Notes: generated from the letters alone by a model not told the origin. Positions 11,968-25,367 are shown, counted from the first letter of the stretch. The stretch: 40,857 nucleotides of DNA from an uncultured Gammaproteobacteria bacterium (GCA_913044115.1 CAJWNO010000004.1:1-40857), one strand, 5' to 3'. Program-made: numbers and translations.

Positions 11968-12878
11968 TATTCCTTATCATCCTCTTTCTTAGTTTCGTCT
12001 TGTTCTGCTTCTACTTCTGCTTTTGCTTCTGGCTCTTTGCTTTCTTCCGAAGCTGTCTCTGCTGGCTTTTCTGTTTTGATTTCGTCTTTTGCTTCATCAA
12101 CAACTTCAGCGTTTTCTGTTGCTTCAACTGCCTCAGCTGAATCAACAGATGTTTTATCTTCAGAAGCTAATTCAGTATTTTCAGCTACATCCTGAACGTC
12201 ATTTTTAACTTCAGCTGCTTCATCCACTATTGGTTCTAGTGAAAGCTTTGCACCGTCTTTAATAGATGGTGTTACTTTTACAAAAGAACCTATTGAACCA
12301 GGCACTGCACCTTTTACAAGTAGTACATTTTCTTCAATATCAACTTTTTCAATTTCGAGGTTTTGAACTGTTGTATTTCTATCGCCCATATGACCAGCCA
12401 TTTTTTTACCTTTAAAAACTCTACCAGGGAACTGGCATTGTCCTATTGAACCAGGAGCTCTGTGAGCAAGTGAATTACCATGTGTTGCATCCTGAGTCTT
12501 AAAATTATGTCTCTTTACAACACCAGCAAAACCTTTACCTTTTGAAACACCAGAAACATCAACTTTTTCTGTTGAGCTAAATGGGTGAAGAGTTATTTCT
12601 TTTGCATCCATAAGGTAATTGAACTCTTCTTCAGATAAATTGAATTCAGTTAAGTAGCCCTTCTCGGCTTTATTGTCTGCGAATTTTTTTTCTAAACTTT
12701 TTGAAACTTTCTTTTTTGAACCAAAGTTAACTTGCACTGCATAATAACCATCTTTTTCAGGTGTTTTTCTTTGTACTATTTTGCTGTTTGCGACAGCAAT
12801 TACCGTAACGGGCACTGAAGTACCGTTGTCTTTAAAGACGCGCGTCATACCAACTTTTGTTCCAATTACTCCAAGCAT
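11967..12878 (-). CDS. rplC: 50S ribosomal protein L3 with about 90-aa acidic C-terminal extension
   Basis: MLGVIGTKVGMTRVF; GKGFAGVVKRHNFKTQDATHGNSLAHRAPGSIGQCQFPGRVFKGKKMAGHMG; followed by a Glu/Ala/Asp/Lys-rich tail to residue 303. Confidence 0.98.
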   Translation of the reverse strand: MLGVIGTKVGMTRVFKDNGTSVPVTVIAVANSKIVQRKTPEKDGYYAVQVNFGSKKKVSKSLEKKFADNKAEKGYLTEFNLSEEEFNYLMDAKEITLHPFSSTEKVDVSGVSKGKGFAGVVKRHNFKTQDATHGNSLAHRAPGSIGQCQFPGRVFKGKKMAGHMGDRNTTVQNLEIEKVDIEENVLLVKGAVPGSIGSFVKVTPSIKDGAKLSLEPIVDEAAEVKNDVQDVAENTELASEDKTSVDSAEAVEATENAEVVDEAKDEIKTEKPAETASEESKEPEAKAEVEAEQDETKKEDDKE

Positions 12879-12879
12879 A

Positions 12880-13191
12880 TTAATTAAGGGTTATTTTTAC
12901 ATCTACTCCGGCAGCAATATCTAGCCTCATCAAGGCGTCTACAGTCTGCTCTGTGGGATTAATGATATCGAACAGTCTTTTGTGTGTTCTGGTCTCGTAT
13001 TGATCACGAGCTTTCTTGTCAACGTGTGGTGACGTAAGGATTGTAAGCTTTTCCTTTTTTACAGGCAATGGAATAGGGCCGACAACTTTTGCGCCGGTTT
13101 TTGTTACTGTCTCAAGAATTTCTTTCGTTGATTTGTCTACCAACTTATGATCGAAAGCCTTAAGTTTTATCCTAATTTTTTGCTGTTCCAT
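12880..13191 (-). CDS. rpsJ: 30S ribosomal protein S10
   Basis: 103 aa; [68 protein letters not shown]. Confidence 0.99.
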   Translation of the reverse strand: MEQQKIRIKLKAFDHKLVDKSTKEILETVTKTGAKVVGPIPLPVKKEKLTILTSPHVDKKARDQYETRTHKRLFDIINPTEQTVDALMRLDIAAGVDVKITLN

Positions 13192-13219
13192 AATCGCCTT
13201 TTAGATTAGAAAGACCACG

Positions 13220-13248
13220 ATTTTAAGGCTTTAAATAGGGAGTGTCAA
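13220..13248 (-). promoter_or_regulatory. Predicted sigma70 promoter for the S10 operon (TTGACA-17-TAAAAT)
   Basis: On the minus strand, TTGACA (13243-13248), 17-nt spacer, TAAAAT (13220-13225). Predicted start about 13213, about 22 nt before the rpsJ ATG. Confidence 0.75.
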
Positions 13249-13257
13249 AGAATTTAT

Positions 13258-15345
13258 CTAATTCTTATTGATAATTTCTTCAGTTAAATTTGAAGGTACT
13301 TCAAGGTATTTTTTAAACTCCATGGTGTAAGTAGCTCTACCTTGGGTTGCTGACCTTAAATCTGTTGCATATCCAAACATTTCTGACAGTGGCACTAGTG
13401 CCGTAATAGCCTTTCCTGACGGGATATCATCCATATTTTGTACCTGTCCTCTTCGTCTATTAAGGTCTCCAACAACATCACCCATATAGTCTTCTGGTGT
13501 GACAACCTCAACATCCATCATTGGTTCAAGCAGTACAGGGTTAGCTTTTAGGGCTCCATCTTTAGCTGCCATTGAACCAGCAAGTTTAAATGCCATTTCA
13601 CTAGAATCGACTTCGTGGTATGAACCATCATATAAAGTTACTTTTACACCTTGTAGAGGGTAGCCAGCGATTACACCATTCTGAAGTTGTTCTTGCACAC
13701 CTTTTGAGACAGCAGGTATATATTCTTTAGGTATTGCGCCACCTTTGATCTCATCAACAAACTCAAACTCTTCTTCACATGGCTCCATTCGCATTAATAC
13801 ATGTCCATATTGTCCTTTACCACCTGATTGTTTTGCATATTTATGCTCAACCTCAACGTTTGATTTAATTGCTTCTCTGTAAGCAACTTGTGGTTTACCA
13901 ACATTAGCTTCTACACTAAATTCTCTCTTCATTCTTTCTACAAGAACTTCTAGATGCAACTCACCCATACCAGAAATAATTGTTTGGCCTGATTCTTCAT
14001 CTGAACTCACTCTAAAAGAAGGATCTTCTTGAGCTAGTTTGCCTAAAGCTATAGACATTTTTTCTTGATCAGGTTTTGATTTTGGCTCAACAGCAAGTGA
14101 TATAACTGGTTCAGGGAATTCCATTCTCTCAAGAACAACTAAATCTTTCGCATCTGATAAAGTATCACCAGTTGTAACGTTCTTAAGACCGATACAAGCT
14201 GCAATATCACCAGCTCTTACTTCTTTAATTTCTTCTCTATTGTTGGAGTGCATTTGCACCATTCTTCCAATTCTTTCTTTGTCATCTTTAACTGTATTAA
14301 TTACTCCATCTCCTTGAGATAAAACACCAGAATATACCCTTACGAAAGTTAAGTTTCCAACGAATGGGTCAGTGGCAATTTTAAATGCTAAAGCTGCAAA
14401 TGGTTCCTCATCGCTAGAACTTCTAGATGTTGGTTCTTCTGTCTTTGGATGAATACCTTCAATAGCTTTAACTTCATCAGGAGCAGGCAAAAATTCAATA
14501 ACGGCGTCTAATACTGCTTGAACTCCTTTGTTCTTGAAAGCTGATCCGCAAAGAGCGAGTGTAATTTCATTGGCTAAAACACGCTGTCTAAGACCTTTTT
14601 TTATTTCAGACTCATCGAGATCTCCAGATTCAAGATATTTTTCCATTAATTCTTCGTTTGCTTCTGCTGCTGCCTCTACAAGATCTTCTCTGAGTTTTTC
14701 ACACTTAGAAACAAGGTCTTCAGGTATATCTGTATATTCGAAGGTTGAGCCTTTATCTGCTTCGTTCCATGTTATTGTTTTCATCTTTATGAGGTCAATA
14801 ACACCTTTGAAATCATCTTCTGCGCCGATATTGTACTGAATAGGAACTACTGTAGCACCTAATCTATCTCTTATTTGATCAACTACTCTTTCAAAATCAG
14901 CACCAGCTCTATCCATTTTGTTTACAAATACAATTCTTGGTACTTCGTATCTATTTGCTTGTCTCCAAACTGTTTCTGATTGAGGCTGTACACCAGATGA
15001 ACCACAAAAAACAACAACTGCTCCATCCAAAACCCTTAGAGATCTTTCTACTTCGATTGTGAAGTCTACGTGACCTGGTGTATCAATAATATTGACTCTG
15101 TGCTCTTCAAATTGCTGCTCCATTCCTTTCCAAAAACATGTTGTAGCTGCTGAAGTAATGGTGATGCCTCTTTCTTGCTCTTGTTCCATCCAGTCCATAA
15201 CAGCTGCACCATCATGAACTTCACCTATTTTATGAGAGATACCAGTGTAGAAGAGTACCCTTTCTGTAGTAGTAGTCTTTCCTGCATCCACGTGTGCACA
15301 TATTCCAATGTTTCTGTATCTATTAAGTGGTGTTTTTCTAGCCAT
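13258..15345 (-). CDS. fusA: Elongation factor G
   Basis: 695 aa; [42 protein letters not shown]. Confidence 0.99.
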   Translation of the reverse strand: MARKTPLNRYRNIGICAHVDAGKTTTTERVLFYTGISHKIGEVHDGAAVMDWMEQEQERGITITSAATTCFWKGMEQQFEEHRVNIIDTPGHVDFTIEVERSLRVLDGAVVVFCGSSGVQPQSETVWRQANRYEVPRIVFVNKMDRAGADFERVVDQIRDRLGATVVPIQYNIGAEDDFKGVIDLIKMKTITWNEADKGSTFEYTDIPEDLVSKCEKLREDLVEAAAEANEELMEKYLESGDLDESEIKKGLRQRVLANEITLALCGSAFKNKGVQAVLDAVIEFLPAPDEVKAIEGIHPKTEEPTSRSSSDEEPFAALAFKIATDPFVGNLTFVRVYSGVLSQGDGVINTVKDDKERIGRMVQMHSNNREEIKEVRAGDIAACIGLKNVTTGDTLSDAKDLVVLERMEFPEPVISLAVEPKSKPDQEKMSIALGKLAQEDPSFRVSSDEESGQTIISGMGELHLEVLVERMKREFSVEANVGKPQVAYREAIKSNVEVEHKYAKQSGGKGQYGHVLMRMEPCEEEFEFVDEIKGGAIPKEYIPAVSKGVQEQLQNGVIAGYPLQGVKVTLYDGSYHEVDSSEMAFKLAGSMAAKDGALKANPVLLEPMMDVEVVTPEDYMGDVVGDLNRRRGQVQNMDDIPSGKAITALVPLSEMFGYATDLRSATQGRATYTMEFKKYLEVPSNLTEEIINKN

Positions 15346-15347
15346 GA

Positions 15348-15818
15348 TTAAAATCTGAAGTGTGCAAATGCTTTATTAGCTTCTGCCATTCTATGCATAT
15401 CCTCTTTTTTCTTTACCGCTGAGCCTTTGCCATCCTTAGCTTCTTTTAGTTCTGCAGCTAATCTGGCTGGCATCGATTTCTCTTTTCTTTTTCTTGCTGC
15501 CTCAACAAGCCATCTCATAGCAAGAGCAGTTCTTCTTTTGGCTCTTACCTCAACAGGTACTTGATATGTTGCGCCACCAATTCTTCTGGATCTAACTTCA
15601 ACTACTGGAGCTACTTTATCTAGAATTTTCTTAAAGACTTCAACAAGATCCTCACCTTTACTATCTTTTTCTAGTTGCTCAAACGCACCATAGACTATGC
15701 TTTCAGCAATTGATTTTTTTCCATCAACCATTAGTTGATTCATAAACTTAGCGATTATCTCACTTTCGTATTTTGAATCAGGAATAATTTTTCTTTTTGG
15801 TGCCGCTCTTCTTCTCAT
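15348..15818 (-). CDS. rpsG: 30S ribosomal protein S7
   Basis: [64 protein letters not shown]. Confidence 0.99.
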   Translation of the reverse strand: MRRRAAPKRKIIPDSKYESEIIAKFMNQLMVDGKKSIAESIVYGAFEQLEKDSKGEDLVEVFKKILDKVAPVVEVRSRRIGGATYQVPVEVRAKRRTALAMRWLVEAARKRKEKSMPARLAAELKEAKDGKGSAVKKKEDMHRMAEANKAFAHFRF

Positions 15819-16189
15819 TATTTACCTCTTTTCGCACCATATTTTGATCTTCCTTGCTTTCTTTCAGAAACACCAGAAGTATCAAGAGCTCCCCTAACAG
15901 TGTGATATCTGACACCAGGCAAATCTTTTACTCTTCCGCCTCTAATTAGGACAACAGAGTGTTCTTGTAGGTTGTGCCCTTCACCACCAATATATGAAGT
16001 TACTTCAAAACCTGATGTAAGTTTGACTCTGCAAACTTTTCGCAAAGCTGAGTTAGGTTTTTTTGGAGTTGTTGTGTACACACGAGTGCATACACCTCTT
16101 CTTTGAGGACAATTTTTTAATGCAGGAACATCACTCTTTGTAGGTTTTGTTCTACGAGGTTTCCTAACTAATTGATTAATCGTAGCCAT
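15818..16189 (-). CDS. rpsL: 30S ribosomal protein S12
   Basis: [83 protein letters not shown]. Confidence 0.99.
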   Translation of the reverse strand: MATINQLVRKPRRTKPTKSDVPALKNCPQRRGVCTRVYTTTPKKPNSALRKVCRVKLTSGFEVTSYIGGEGHNLQEHSVVLIRGGRVKDLPGVRYHTVRGALDTSGVSERKQGRSKYGAKRGK

Positions 16190-16202
16190 TTTTAAAAACT
16201 GA

Positions 16203-16231
16203 ATAATAAAGCAGTGCTATTCATCGGTCAA
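16203..16231 (-). promoter_or_regulatory. Predicted sigma70 promoter upstream of rpsL (TTGACC-17-TATTAT)
   Basis: On the minus strand, TTGACC (16226-16231), 17-nt spacer, TATTAT (16203-16208), in the 45-bp rpoC-rpsL gap. Predicted start about 16196, about 7 nt before the rpsL ATG. Confidence 0.7.
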
Positions 16232-16234
16232 TGC

Positions 16235-19200
16235 TTACTGGAAGCTCTCCAGTAATTCTTTTTTCAATGCTTCTTCAATATCTTGTATTTCTTCTGAAGA
16301 TACACTTGCTTTTTGGTTAGCTGCAAAACCAGTACCAGCAGGTATTAACCTTCCAACAACAACGTTTTCTTTTAATCCTCGTAAGGTATCTTTTTTACTT
16401 GTTACTGCTGCTTCTGTAAGCACTCTTGTAGTTTCTTGGAAAGATGCAGCTGAAACAAATGAATCAGTTGAAAGAGCTGCTTTAGTAATACCTAGAAGCA
16501 TTCTATCGAACACAGCAGGCTTTTTGTCAGATGCTACAAGATTTTTATTTGCAGCTCTAACTTTAGTCAACTCCACAACATCTCCTTCAAGATATTCACT
16601 ATCGCCTTGATCAGTAATAGTTACCTTTTTCATCATTTGCCTACTAATTGTCTCAATATGCTTATCATTTATGACAACACCTTGGAGCCTATAAACATCT
16701 TGCACTTCGGCAATTAAGTGTTTAGCAAGTTCCTCAACTCCATGCATTGCTAAAAGTGCGTGTGTATCAACTGGACCATGGCAAAGGATATCTCCTTTTT
16801 CAACGTAGTCACCCTCTAAGAAAGATACAGCTCTATATTTTTGTATCATCATTTCTACAGGCTCACCTTTTTCTGGTGTTATAACTAACCTCTTTCTTCC
16901 CTTTGTCTCTTTACCATATGAAAGAATTCCTGAAGCCTCTGCATAGATCGAACCATCTTTTGGTTTTCTTGCTTCAAATAAGTCAGCTACCCTTGGAAGA
17001 CCACCTGTAATATCTTTAGTTTTTGTTCCTTCAACTGGAACCCTAGCAATAAATTCACCTGTGGAAACTTTATTACCATTATTTTTCATAAGGATTGATT
17101 TAGAAGGAAGTGAGTAAGAAGCAATTACTTTCTTTTTAGCATCAAGAACAGTTATTGATGGAGTCATGCCTTTACCTTTCACAGGTCTATCATTTGCATC
17201 GATAACTTCCCTTGTTGTTGAGCCGGTAAGATCATCAACTTCAACTTTCATTGTGACATCTTCTGTTAAGTCATTGAAAGATACAGTTCCTTCTACCTCT
17301 GCAATAATTGGAAGAGTTAATGGATCCCACTTAGCTATGAGAGTCCCTGGCTCTACTTTTGAATTATTGCTGTATAGAATTTCAGCACCATATGGAATGG
17401 AATACTTTTCAAGCAGATTTTCTTCGTCATCTTGAATTGTGAAATGTGCATTTCTTGAAACAACAACAAGTTCCCCATTCTTTTTCTCAACTGTTTTTAG
17501 TGAGCTATCGAATACAATATTCCCACCTCTTAAAGTTGTAACAGAATCGTCTTCAGCTGTTCCCGATGCTGCTCCTCCAATATGGAAGGTTCTCATCGTA
17601 AGTTGTGTGCCTGGCTCGCCTATAGATTGAGCCGCTACGACACCTACAGCCTCACCTATGTGAACTAAATGTCCTCTAGCAAGATCTCGTCCATAACACT
17701 TAGCACATAGTCCATGACTTGCTTCACATGTTATTGGTGATCTAATTTTTATTTTTTTGACGCCTGAGTTTTGTGCTTCAAGTGCTGTCTCTTCATCGAA
17801 TAAGTGTCCTTTTTCAAATAGAACTTTCTTACCTTTCTTAATATCTTCTTGTAAAACTCTACCAAGTATTCTTTCCGAAACAGTTTGAATAACTGATGCA
17901 CCATCTATGATAGCCTCTACGGTAATTCCTTCTTCTGTTTCACAATCTTCAGAAGTAATAACTACATCTTGAGAAACATCAACAAGCCTTCTTGTCAGAT
18001 AACCTGAATTTGCAGTCTTTAGAGCCGTATCTGCTAATCCCTTTCGAGCTCCATGCGTAGAAGTAAAGTACTCAAGCATTGATAGTCCTTCTCTAAAATT
18101 TGAAGTAATTGCACTTTCAATAATGCTGCCATCTGGTTTAGACATTAGTCCTCTCATTCCAGCCAATTGTCTAATTTGTGCAGGAGAACCTCTTGCTCCT
18201 GAATCTGCATACATAAATACACTATTAAATGATGGTGTGACAACTTCATTTCCATCTTTATCTGTTTCGACCTTATCACCCAAAGCTCCCATCATTGAGT
18301 TAGCAACTTTTTCGTTGGTCCTTGACCAAATATCGATGATCTTATTGTATTTTTCACCTTTTGTTAGCAATCCAGATTCAAATTGTTGCTCAATACTTTG
18401 AACTTCATTTTCAGCATTTGAAATTATTGAAGTTTTATCATCAGGAATTTCAAAATCATTTACCCCAATTGATGCTCCAGATGAAGTTGAATACTCAAAG
18501 CCTAAATACATTAATTTGTCTGCAAATAAAACAGATTCTTTAAGACCAAAATCTTTGTAAACGCTTGCAATTAGATTTAATAGATCTTTTTTCTTCAATG
18601 TTTTATTAACTTTTTCAAACTGTAAGCCTTCAGGCATAATCTCATACAATAAACACCTTCCAACAGTTGTTTCATATAGATTCTTTTCGTCACCTTCTTT
18701 AACTCTGACTTTAATTCTTGTGTGAAGATTTATTTGTTTTTCTAAAAACGCTCTTTTGACCTCATGCACATCGACAAATATTCTGCCTTCGCCAGGTAAA
18801 TTGAAATCTTCCTTTGTTAAATAGTAAATTCCTAAAACAACGTCTTGGTTTGGCTGAATAATTGGTTCGCCACTAGCTGGAGATAGAATATTATTTGTTG
18901 ACATCATCAAAGCTCTCGCTTCTAATTGCGCTTCAATTGATAATGGAACATGGACTGCCATTTGGTCACCATCAAAGTCTGCGTTAAAAGCTGTACAAAC
19001 CAGAGGGTGCAACTGAATAGCTTTCCCTTCAATTAAAACTGGCTCAAATGCTTGTATTCCAAGCCTATGAAGTGTTGGAGCTCTATTAAGTAAGACTGGG
19101 TGTTCACGAATAACTTCATCTAAACAATCCCATACTTCTGGTGTCTCTTCTTCTACAAGCTGTTTCGCAGCTTTAATCGTAATGGTAATTCCTTTTTGTT

Positions 19201-20353
19201 CAAGCTTATTGAAAATAAAAGGTTTGAAAAGTTCTAGAGCCATTTTTTTAGGCAACCCACATTGATGAAGCTTTAACGTAGGGCCAGATACAACAACTGA
19301 TCTACCTGAGTAATCAACTCTTTTACCAAGCAAGTTTTGTCTAAACCTGCCCTGTTTACCTTTGATCATATCTGCAAGAGATTTAAGAGGTCTTTTGTTA
19401 GTACCTAATATAGCTCTTCCTCTTCTTCCATTATCTAAAAGAGCGTCTACAGATTCTTGCAGCATTCTTTTCTCATTTCTAACAATAATTTCAGGTGCTC
19501 CAAGCTCTAATAATCTTTTTAATCTATTATTTCTGTTGATAACCCTTCTATAAAGATCGTTCAAATCAGATGTAGCAAACCTTCCACCATCTAATGGTAC
19601 CAATGGTCTAAGATCTGGTGGCAATACTGGCAGAACATTCATAATCATCCACTCTGGCTTTTGGCCACTTTCTCTGAAAGCTTCCATTAACTTAAGTCTT
19701 TTTTGTAGTTTCTTAATTTTTGTCTCAGAATTACTTGTGCTTAATTCTTCTCTTATTGACTGAGTTTCTTTTTCAACATCAACATCTGCTAAAAGAATTT
19801 GAACTGCTTCAGCACCCATCATGGCTGTAAAGTCATCATCATATTCGTCTAAAGCCTCGTAATATTCATCTTCTGTTAGTAGCTGTCCTTTTTTTAGATC
19901 AGTAATACCTGCTTCAACAACTACAAAACTTTCGTAATAGAGAACTCTTTCGATTTCTCTAAGAGTCATGTCTAAAAATAAGCCTATTCTTGATGGAAGT
20001 GATTTAAGAAACCAAATATGTGCTACAGGTGAAGCCAGTTCTATGTGGCCCATTCTCTCTCTTCTTACTTTCGTCGCCGTGACCTCAACACCACATTTTT
20101 CACAAATGACACCTCTGTGTTTTCTTCTTTTGTACTTACCACACAAACATTCAAAATCTTTAATAGGACCAAAAATTCTTGAGCAGAACAACCCATCTCT
20201 TTCAGGTTTAAAAGTTCTGTAATTTATTGTTTCTGGCTTTCTAACTTCGCCCCATGACCATGATCTGATCATTTGAGGAGATGCTAGTCCACATGAAATT
20301 AAATCAAAGTTTCTTTTTGAGCTACGATTAATGTTTTTGATGATATCTTGCAT
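16235..20353 (-). CDS. rpoC: DNA-directed RNA polymerase subunit beta'
   Basis: 1372 aa; catalytic [17 protein letters not shown]-terminal zinc finger [23 protein letters not shown]. Confidence 0.99.
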   Translation of the reverse strand: MQDIIKNINRSSKRNFDLISCGLASPQMIRSWSWGEVRKPETINYRTFKPERDGLFCSRIFGPIKDFECLCGKYKRRKHRGVICEKCGVEVTATKVRRERMGHIELASPVAHIWFLKSLPSRIGLFLDMTLREIERVLYYESFVVVEAGITDLKKGQLLTEDEYYEALDEYDDDFTAMMGAEAVQILLADVDVEKETQSIREELSTSNSETKIKKLQKRLKLMEAFRESGQKPEWMIMNVLPVLPPDLRPLVPLDGGRFATSDLNDLYRRVINRNNRLKRLLELGAPEIIVRNEKRMLQESVDALLDNGRRGRAILGTNKRPLKSLADMIKGKQGRFRQNLLGKRVDYSGRSVVVSGPTLKLHQCGLPKKMALELFKPFIFNKLEQKGITITIKAAKQLVEEETPEVWDCLDEVIREHPVLLNRAPTLHRLGIQAFEPVLIEGKAIQLHPLVCTAFNADFDGDQMAVHVPLSIEAQLEARALMMSTNNILSPASGEPIIQPNQDVVLGIYYLTKEDFNLPGEGRIFVDVHEVKRAFLEKQINLHTRIKVRVKEGDEKNLYETTVGRCLLYEIMPEGLQFEKVNKTLKKKDLLNLIASVYKDFGLKESVLFADKLMYLGFEYSTSSGASIGVNDFEIPDDKTSIISNAENEVQSIEQQFESGLLTKGEKYNKIIDIWSRTNEKVANSMMGALGDKVETDKDGNEVVTPSFNSVFMYADSGARGSPAQIRQLAGMRGLMSKPDGSIIESAITSNFREGLSMLEYFTSTHGARKGLADTALKTANSGYLTRRLVDVSQDVVITSEDCETEEGITVEAIIDGASVIQTVSERILGRVLQEDIKKGKKVLFEKGHLFDEETALEAQNSGVKKIKIRSPITCEASHGLCAKCYGRDLARGHLVHIGEAVGVVAAQSIGEPGTQLTMRTFHIGGAASGTAEDDSVTTLRGGNIVFDSSLKTVEKKNGELVVVSRNAHFTIQDDEENLLEKYSIPYGAEILYSNNSKVEPGTLIAKWDPLTLPIIAEVEGTVSFNDLTEDVTMKVEVDDLTGSTTREVIDANDRPVKGKGMTPSITVLDAKKKVIASYSLPSKSILMKNNGNKVSTGEFIARVPVEGTKTKDITGGLPRVADLFEARKPKDGSIYAEASGILSYGKETKGRKRLVITPEKGEPVEMMIQKYRAVSFLEGDYVEKGDILCHGPVDTHALLAMHGVEELAKHLIAEVQDVYRLQGVVINDKHIETISRQMMKKVTITDQGDSEYLEGDVVELTKVRAANKNLVASDKKPAVFDRMLLGITKAALSTDSFVSAASFQETTRVLTEAAVTSKKDTLRGLKENVVVGRLIPAGTGFAANQKASVSSEEIQDIEEALKKELLESFQ

Positions 20354-20354
20354 A

Positions 20355-23300
20355 TTATTTCTCTTTTGAGTCCTCTAGCTCTAGGTTTATACCTAATGCT
20401 TTTATTTCTTTACTTAGAACATTGAATGATTCAGGCACGCCTGACTCAACTTCATAGTTTCCGTCCACAATATTTTTGTAAACTTTTGATCGTCCAGCTA
20501 TGTCGTCAGATTTAACTGTTAACATCTCTTGAAGTGTGTAAGATGCTCCATAAGCCTCAAGAGCCCATACTTCCATCTCACCAAATCTTTGTCCACCAAA
20601 TTGAGCTTTACCCCCTAACGGCTGTTGAGTTACAAGACTATAAGAACCAGTTGACCTTGCATGCATCTTGTCATCAACCAAATGATTAAGCTTAAGCATG
20701 TACATATAGCCGACTGTAACCGGCCTATCAAATTTCTCTCCAGTTCTTCCATCGTATAAATCAAACTGACCACTTTCAGGTAAATCAGCGTATTTGAGTA
20801 ATTCTTTAATTTGATGTTCATTTGCTCCATCAAAAACAGGAGTTGCAAAAGGAACACCTTGTCTTAAGTTGTCAGCAAGCTCTTTTACCTCTTGGTCCTT
20901 CAATGAATTGATATCATCTTTTTCGTGAGGACCAAATGAATAAATATCATTTAGAACTTTCTTAACACTCTCAATTTTTTGTTTTGATTTAAGCATGCCA
21001 TCGATTTTTTCTCCTAAACCTTTTGCAGCCAACCCTAAATGAGTTTCAAGAATTTGACCAACATTCATTCTGGAAGGAACACCAAGTGGATTCAATACCA
21101 CATCCACAGGTTCACCATTTTCATCATATGGCATATCTTCAACAGGAATAATGCTTGAAATAACACCCTTATTTCCGTGTCTTCCAGCTAGCTTATCACC
21201 AGCCTGAATTTTTCTTTTCACTGCCAGATATACTTTTATAACAGACAAGACACCAGGGGCAAGATCATTACCACCCTCAATTTTTTTCTTGAAGATTGCC
21301 ATTTTTTCTTTGTTTTCAGACTGATACTTCTTGAATTGATCTGCTATATTTTTTTGTAAATCAGTAACTTTTTTATTCTTAACTTTTAGTTTTAGAAGGG
21401 CATCTAAATCCATCTCATTTACAGCTTCTAAAGTAACTTTACCTTTTGTTGTAATAAGGTTTTCTTTCTTTAAAGCTTGGATAAGAGTATTTTTAAGAGA
21501 ATTTGTAACAATTCGCATTTCATCATCAAGATCTTTGCTAAATTCTGAAGTCATTAAGGACTCATTGCTTTTAGCTCTAGGATTCTTATCTGCACCGTCT
21601 CTAGTAAAGATTTGTACATCTATAACTGTTCCTGTAACACTTGAAGGTACTCTTAATGAAGTGTCTTTAATGTCTGAAGCTTTTTCTCCAAAAATTGCTT
21701 TGAGAAGCTTTTCTTCAGGAGAAAGTTGAGATTCTCCTTTTGGTGTTACTTTTCCAACTAGAATATCGCCAGCTTCTACTTTTGCACCTACATAAACAAT
21801 TCCATTCTCATCTAACTTTGATAAAGCTGATTCACTCACACCTGGAATGTCAGATGTAATCTCTTCCATACCTAATTTTGTATCACGGGTAATACAGGTT
21901 AGTTCTTGAATGTGAATGCTAGTTAATCTGTCTTCTTGTACAACTCTTTCAGAAACTAAAATAGAGTCTTCATAATTAAAACCATTCCAAGGCATAAAAG
22001 CTATCCTCATGTTTTGTCCTATAGCTAATTCACCTAGATCAATTGATGGACCATCAGCGATAATGTCTCCTGCCTTAACATGATCTCCTTTCTTAACTAG
22101 CGGTCTTTGGTTAACACAAGTATTTTGGTTTGACCTTGTATATTTAATAAGATTATAAATATCAACACTTACGTTATCACCAGAAGAAACTTTGATCACA
22201 ATTCTTCCACCATCTACCGAATCTACGACACCAGAATTTCTTGCTTCTACGCAAGCGCCTGAATCTCTTGCTACTTGTCTTTCGAGCCCAGTTCCTACTA
22301 ATGGTTTTTGTGGGATAAGTGTTGGAACTGCTTGTCGCATCATATTTGAACCCATGAGAGCTCTATTTGCGTCGTTATTTTCTAAAAATGGTATGAGCGA
22401 TGCAGCTACTGAAAGTACTTGCTTCGGCGATACATCCATAAGCGAAATCATACCTACACTAACGAGGCTTGTTTCTCCTTGATGCCTTGCTGTTATAAAT
22501 TCATTTTGAATCTTACCTTTCTTATCAACTTCTATATTAGCTTGAGCAATGTAGTGGTTGCTTTCCATAATTGGTGAAAGATAAATTATCTCTTCTGTAA
22601 CTTTGCCATCTTTTACCACTCTATAAGGTGTTTCAATAAAACCATACTTATCGGTTCTGGCATAAGTAGATAATGAATTAATTAATCCAATATTTGGTCC
22701 TTCAGGTGTCTCAATTGGACAAACCCTTCCATAATGAGTTGGATGGACATCTCGTACCTCAAAACCAGCTCTTTCTCTCGATAGCCCACCAGGCCCAAGA
22801 GCTGAGACTCTTCTTTTGTGTGTTACTTCAGATAATGGGTTATTCTGGTCCATAAATTGAGATAGTTGGCTTGAACCGAAAAACTCTTTGAATGCAGCAG
22901 TAATAGGTTTTGCATTAATTAGATCCGAAGGTTTGTACCCTTCAGTTTCTGCCATTCCGAGCCTATCCTTTACTGCCCTTTCAACCCTTACTAAAGCAAT
23001 TCTTAATTGATTAGCAGTCATTTCACCAACAGACCTAATACGTCTGTTACCTAAGTGGTCTATATCATCGACTGTGTCTTTACCATTTCTAATATCAACT
23101 AACTTTCTTAGAACAGCTACAATGTCTTCTTTTGTTAAGACATATGTATCAGATCTATCTTCAATTTTTAGTCTCCAATTGAGCTTCATTCTTCCAACAT
23201 CTGAAAGATCGTATCTATCTTCAGAAAAGAATAAGTTATTGAATAAAATCTCTGTGGATTCTTTTGTTGGTGGCTCACCTGGTCTAAGCATTCTGTAGAT

Positions 23301-24407
23301 ATCTACAAGAGCTTCAGCTCTTGTTCTGCTAGGATCATTTCTGAGAGTGTCAGCTATATATGATCCACTATCTATGGTATTTACGTATAGAATGGAGAAC
23401 TGCTCAACTTGCTCATCTAACAACTTTTTAAGAGCAGTCTTATCAAGCAATGTGTTTGATTCATATAAAATTTCACCTGTTTCTTTATTAACTATGTCTT
23501 GACCGAGAGTTTGTCCAATAAAGTCGTCGAATTCGACTTCTATTAATCCATTTTTTTGTTTTGAGTGGTCTGCTGCAACTTTTGCATTAATTCTTTTTCC
23601 TGATGCAACCTTCTTGCCACTAACTTCTATATCGAAATCAAAAGCCTTGCCTTTCAGCTCATCGGAAGTTATGGATAGGAATATTTTGCCATTTTTAGTA
23701 ACTACATCAATTTTTTTATAGAAAGTATCAAGAATTTCTTGATCAGTCATATCAAGTGATTTCAAAATCGCTGTAGCAGGGAATTTTCTTTTTCTATCAA
23801 TCCTTGCATATATAAGATCTTTGGCATCAAATTCATAATCTAACCATGAACCTCTATAAGGAATAATTCTTGCTGCGTAGAGCACTTTTCCAGAGGCATG
23901 GGTTTTGCCTTTATCGTGATCAAAAAATACACCTGGTGATCTATGTAATTGGGAAACAACTACTCTCTCTGTTCCATTGACGACAAAACTACCGTCTTTT
24001 GTCATAACAGGAATTTCACCAAGGAAAACTCTGTCTGACATAGGTGTCCCTTTAACAGTTTTGTAGCCTGTAGCTTTGTCCATGAAGCGAAGCTGAAGAT
24101 TTACATATAATGGCACAGCATAGGATATCCCTTTCATTTTGCATTCTTGAGGGGTGTATAGGCATTCGCCTAGTTCGTAGCTGATGTAATCTAAAGCTGC
24201 ATTGCTTGATGCGCTGTTAATAGGAAAGATTGACTTGAAAACTTCTTCAAGACCACTTTCGTCTCTTTTAGCTGGGTCTGAGCCAACTTGAAGAAATTCT
24301 GCATAAGAATCAGTTTGAGTCTTAAGTAAATAAGGCAAAGACATTACATTCGGCAAAGTGCCGAATTGTCTTCGAATACGTTTTTTCTCGGTAAAAGAGT
24401 ATGTCAT
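20355..24407 (-). CDS. rpoB: DNA-directed RNA polymerase subunit beta
   Basis: 1350 aa; RIF region [65 protein letters not shown]. Confidence 0.99.
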   Translation of the reverse strand: MTYSFTEKKRIRRQFGTLPNVMSLPYLLKTQTDSYAEFLQVGSDPAKRDESGLEEVFKSIFPINSASSNAALDYISYELGECLYTPQECKMKGISYAVPLYVNLQLRFMDKATGYKTVKGTPMSDRVFLGEIPVMTKDGSFVVNGTERVVVSQLHRSPGVFFDHDKGKTHASGKVLYAARIIPYRGSWLDYEFDAKDLIYARIDRKRKFPATAILKSLDMTDQEILDTFYKKIDVVTKNGKIFLSITSDELKGKAFDFDIEVSGKKVASGKRINAKVAADHSKQKNGLIEVEFDDFIGQTLGQDIVNKETGEILYESNTLLDKTALKKLLDEQVEQFSILYVNTIDSGSYIADTLRNDPSRTRAEALVDIYRMLRPGEPPTKESTEILFNNLFFSEDRYDLSDVGRMKLNWRLKIEDRSDTYVLTKEDIVAVLRKLVDIRNGKDTVDDIDHLGNRRIRSVGEMTANQLRIALVRVERAVKDRLGMAETEGYKPSDLINAKPITAAFKEFFGSSQLSQFMDQNNPLSEVTHKRRVSALGPGGLSRERAGFEVRDVHPTHYGRVCPIETPEGPNIGLINSLSTYARTDKYGFIETPYRVVKDGKVTEEIIYLSPIMESNHYIAQANIEVDKKGKIQNEFITARHQGETSLVSVGMISLMDVSPKQVLSVAASLIPFLENNDANRALMGSNMMRQAVPTLIPQKPLVGTGLERQVARDSGACVEARNSGVVDSVDGGRIVIKVSSGDNVSVDIYNLIKYTRSNQNTCVNQRPLVKKGDHVKAGDIIADGPSIDLGELAIGQNMRIAFMPWNGFNYEDSILVSERVVQEDRLTSIHIQELTCITRDTKLGMEEITSDIPGVSESALSKLDENGIVYVGAKVEAGDILVGKVTPKGESQLSPEEKLLKAIFGEKASDIKDTSLRVPSSVTGTVIDVQIFTRDGADKNPRAKSNESLMTSEFSKDLDDEMRIVTNSLKNTLIQALKKENLITTKGKVTLEAVNEMDLDALLKLKVKNKKVTDLQKNIADQFKKYQSENKEKMAIFKKKIEGGNDLAPGVLSVIKVYLAVKRKIQAGDKLAGRHGNKGVISSIIPVEDMPYDENGEPVDVVLNPLGVPSRMNVGQILETHLGLAAKGLGEKIDGMLKSKQKIESVKKVLNDIYSFGPHEKDDINSLKDQEVKELADNLRQGVPFATPVFDGANEHQIKELLKYADLPESGQFDLYDGRTGEKFDRPVTVGYMYMLKLNHLVDDKMHARSTGSYSLVTQQPLGGKAQFGGQRFGEMEVWALEAYGASYTLQEMLTVKSDDIAGRSKVYKNIVDGNYEVESGVPESFNVLSKEIKALGINLELEDSKEK

Positions 24408-24425
24408 TAAAATTGATTAGTGAGA

Positions 24426-24815
24426 CTACTTCATCTCAGCTTGTGCACCAGCTTCTTGGAGTGCTGCAACAAGTGCTTCTGCATCATCTTTACTAGCGCC
24501 TTCCTTGACAGTTTTAGGAGCGCCATCAACTAAATCTTTAGCTTCTTTTAAGCCTAAATCAGTAGCAGCTCTTACAGCTTTAATAACTGCGACTTTCTTA
24601 TCACCAGCTGCTGTTAACACAACATCATAAGCACTTTTTTCTTCTGCTTCAGCTGCATCACCTGCGTCACCACCACCTGCTCCAGCAGCCACTGGTGCTG
24701 CTGCAACTGCTGCTGCTGTTACGCCAAACTTTTCTTCGATATCAGATATAAGATCAACAAGATCCATTACTGACATATTTGATATAGATTCTAATATTTC
24801 TTCTTTAGTTGCCAT
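24426..24815 (-). CDS. rplL: 50S ribosomal protein L7/L12
   Basis: 129 aa; Ala/Gly hinge and [49 protein letters not shown]. Confidence 0.99.
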   Translation of the reverse strand: MATKEEILESISNMSVMDLVDLISDIEEKFGVTAAAVAAAPVAAGAGGGDAGDAAEAEEKSAYDVVLTAAGDKKVAVIKAVRAATDLGLKEAKDLVDGAPKTVKEGASKDDAEALVAALQEAGAQAEMK

Positions 24816-24825
24816 TATATTCTCC

Positions 24826-25347
24826 TTATTCTTTTTGCTCTTTCACACTAGTGAGTGTTCTCGCAAATTTAGAAGGAACCTCATTAATAAGAGAAGCAAT
24901 TTTACCCAAAGGTGCCTTCAAAAGTCCAGCAAATTTTGAAATAGCTTCAATAAATGTTGGTAAATTAGCTAATTTATTGATTTCAGCTGCTTCAAAGTGC
25001 TTTCCGTCTATTGATAACCCTTTAATATTGAGGTTTTCATTCTTTTTTGCGAACGATTTTAAAATTTTAGCTGCCGCACCTGGTTCTTCGTAAGAAAATG
25101 CGAGCATAGTTGGGCCATCAAGGTACTCGTCTATACCTTCATAGCTAGTTCCTTTAAGACCTAGTTTTACTAATGTATTTTTAGCTACTCTAAACTTTAC
25201 ATTAGACTTAAACCCTTCAGACCTTAATTCATTAGCTTCAGAAACTTTCAAACCCCTTGCATCTGCTAAAACTAGAGATGAAGCGTTATTTGCAAGTTCG
25301 TTAACATCCGAAACGATCTTTTTTTTGTCTTCTATACTTAGTGCCAT
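24826..25347 (-). CDS. rplJ: 50S ribosomal protein L10
   Basis: [44 protein letters not shown]; precedes rplL. Confidence 0.98.
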   Translation of the reverse strand: MALSIEDKKKIVSDVNELANNASSLVLADARGLKVSEANELRSEGFKSNVKFRVAKNTLVKLGLKGTSYEGIDEYLDGPTMLAFSYEEPGAAAKILKSFAKKNENLNIKGLSIDGKHFEAAEINKLANLPTFIEAISKFAGLLKAPLGKIASLINEVPSKFARTLTSVKEQKE

Positions 25348-25367
25348 AAAATTTTAAAAATTTAATA

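Noticed and set aside
13192-13257. tufA pseudogene remnant between fusA and rpsJ
   Set aside because: Only 66 bp, explained by a promoter and leader; no EF-Tu-like residues recognisable.
20630-20857. 75-aa minus-strand ORF overlapping rpoB in another frame
   Set aside because: Same-strand out-of-frame overlap with a highly conserved rpoB region; no independent evidence.
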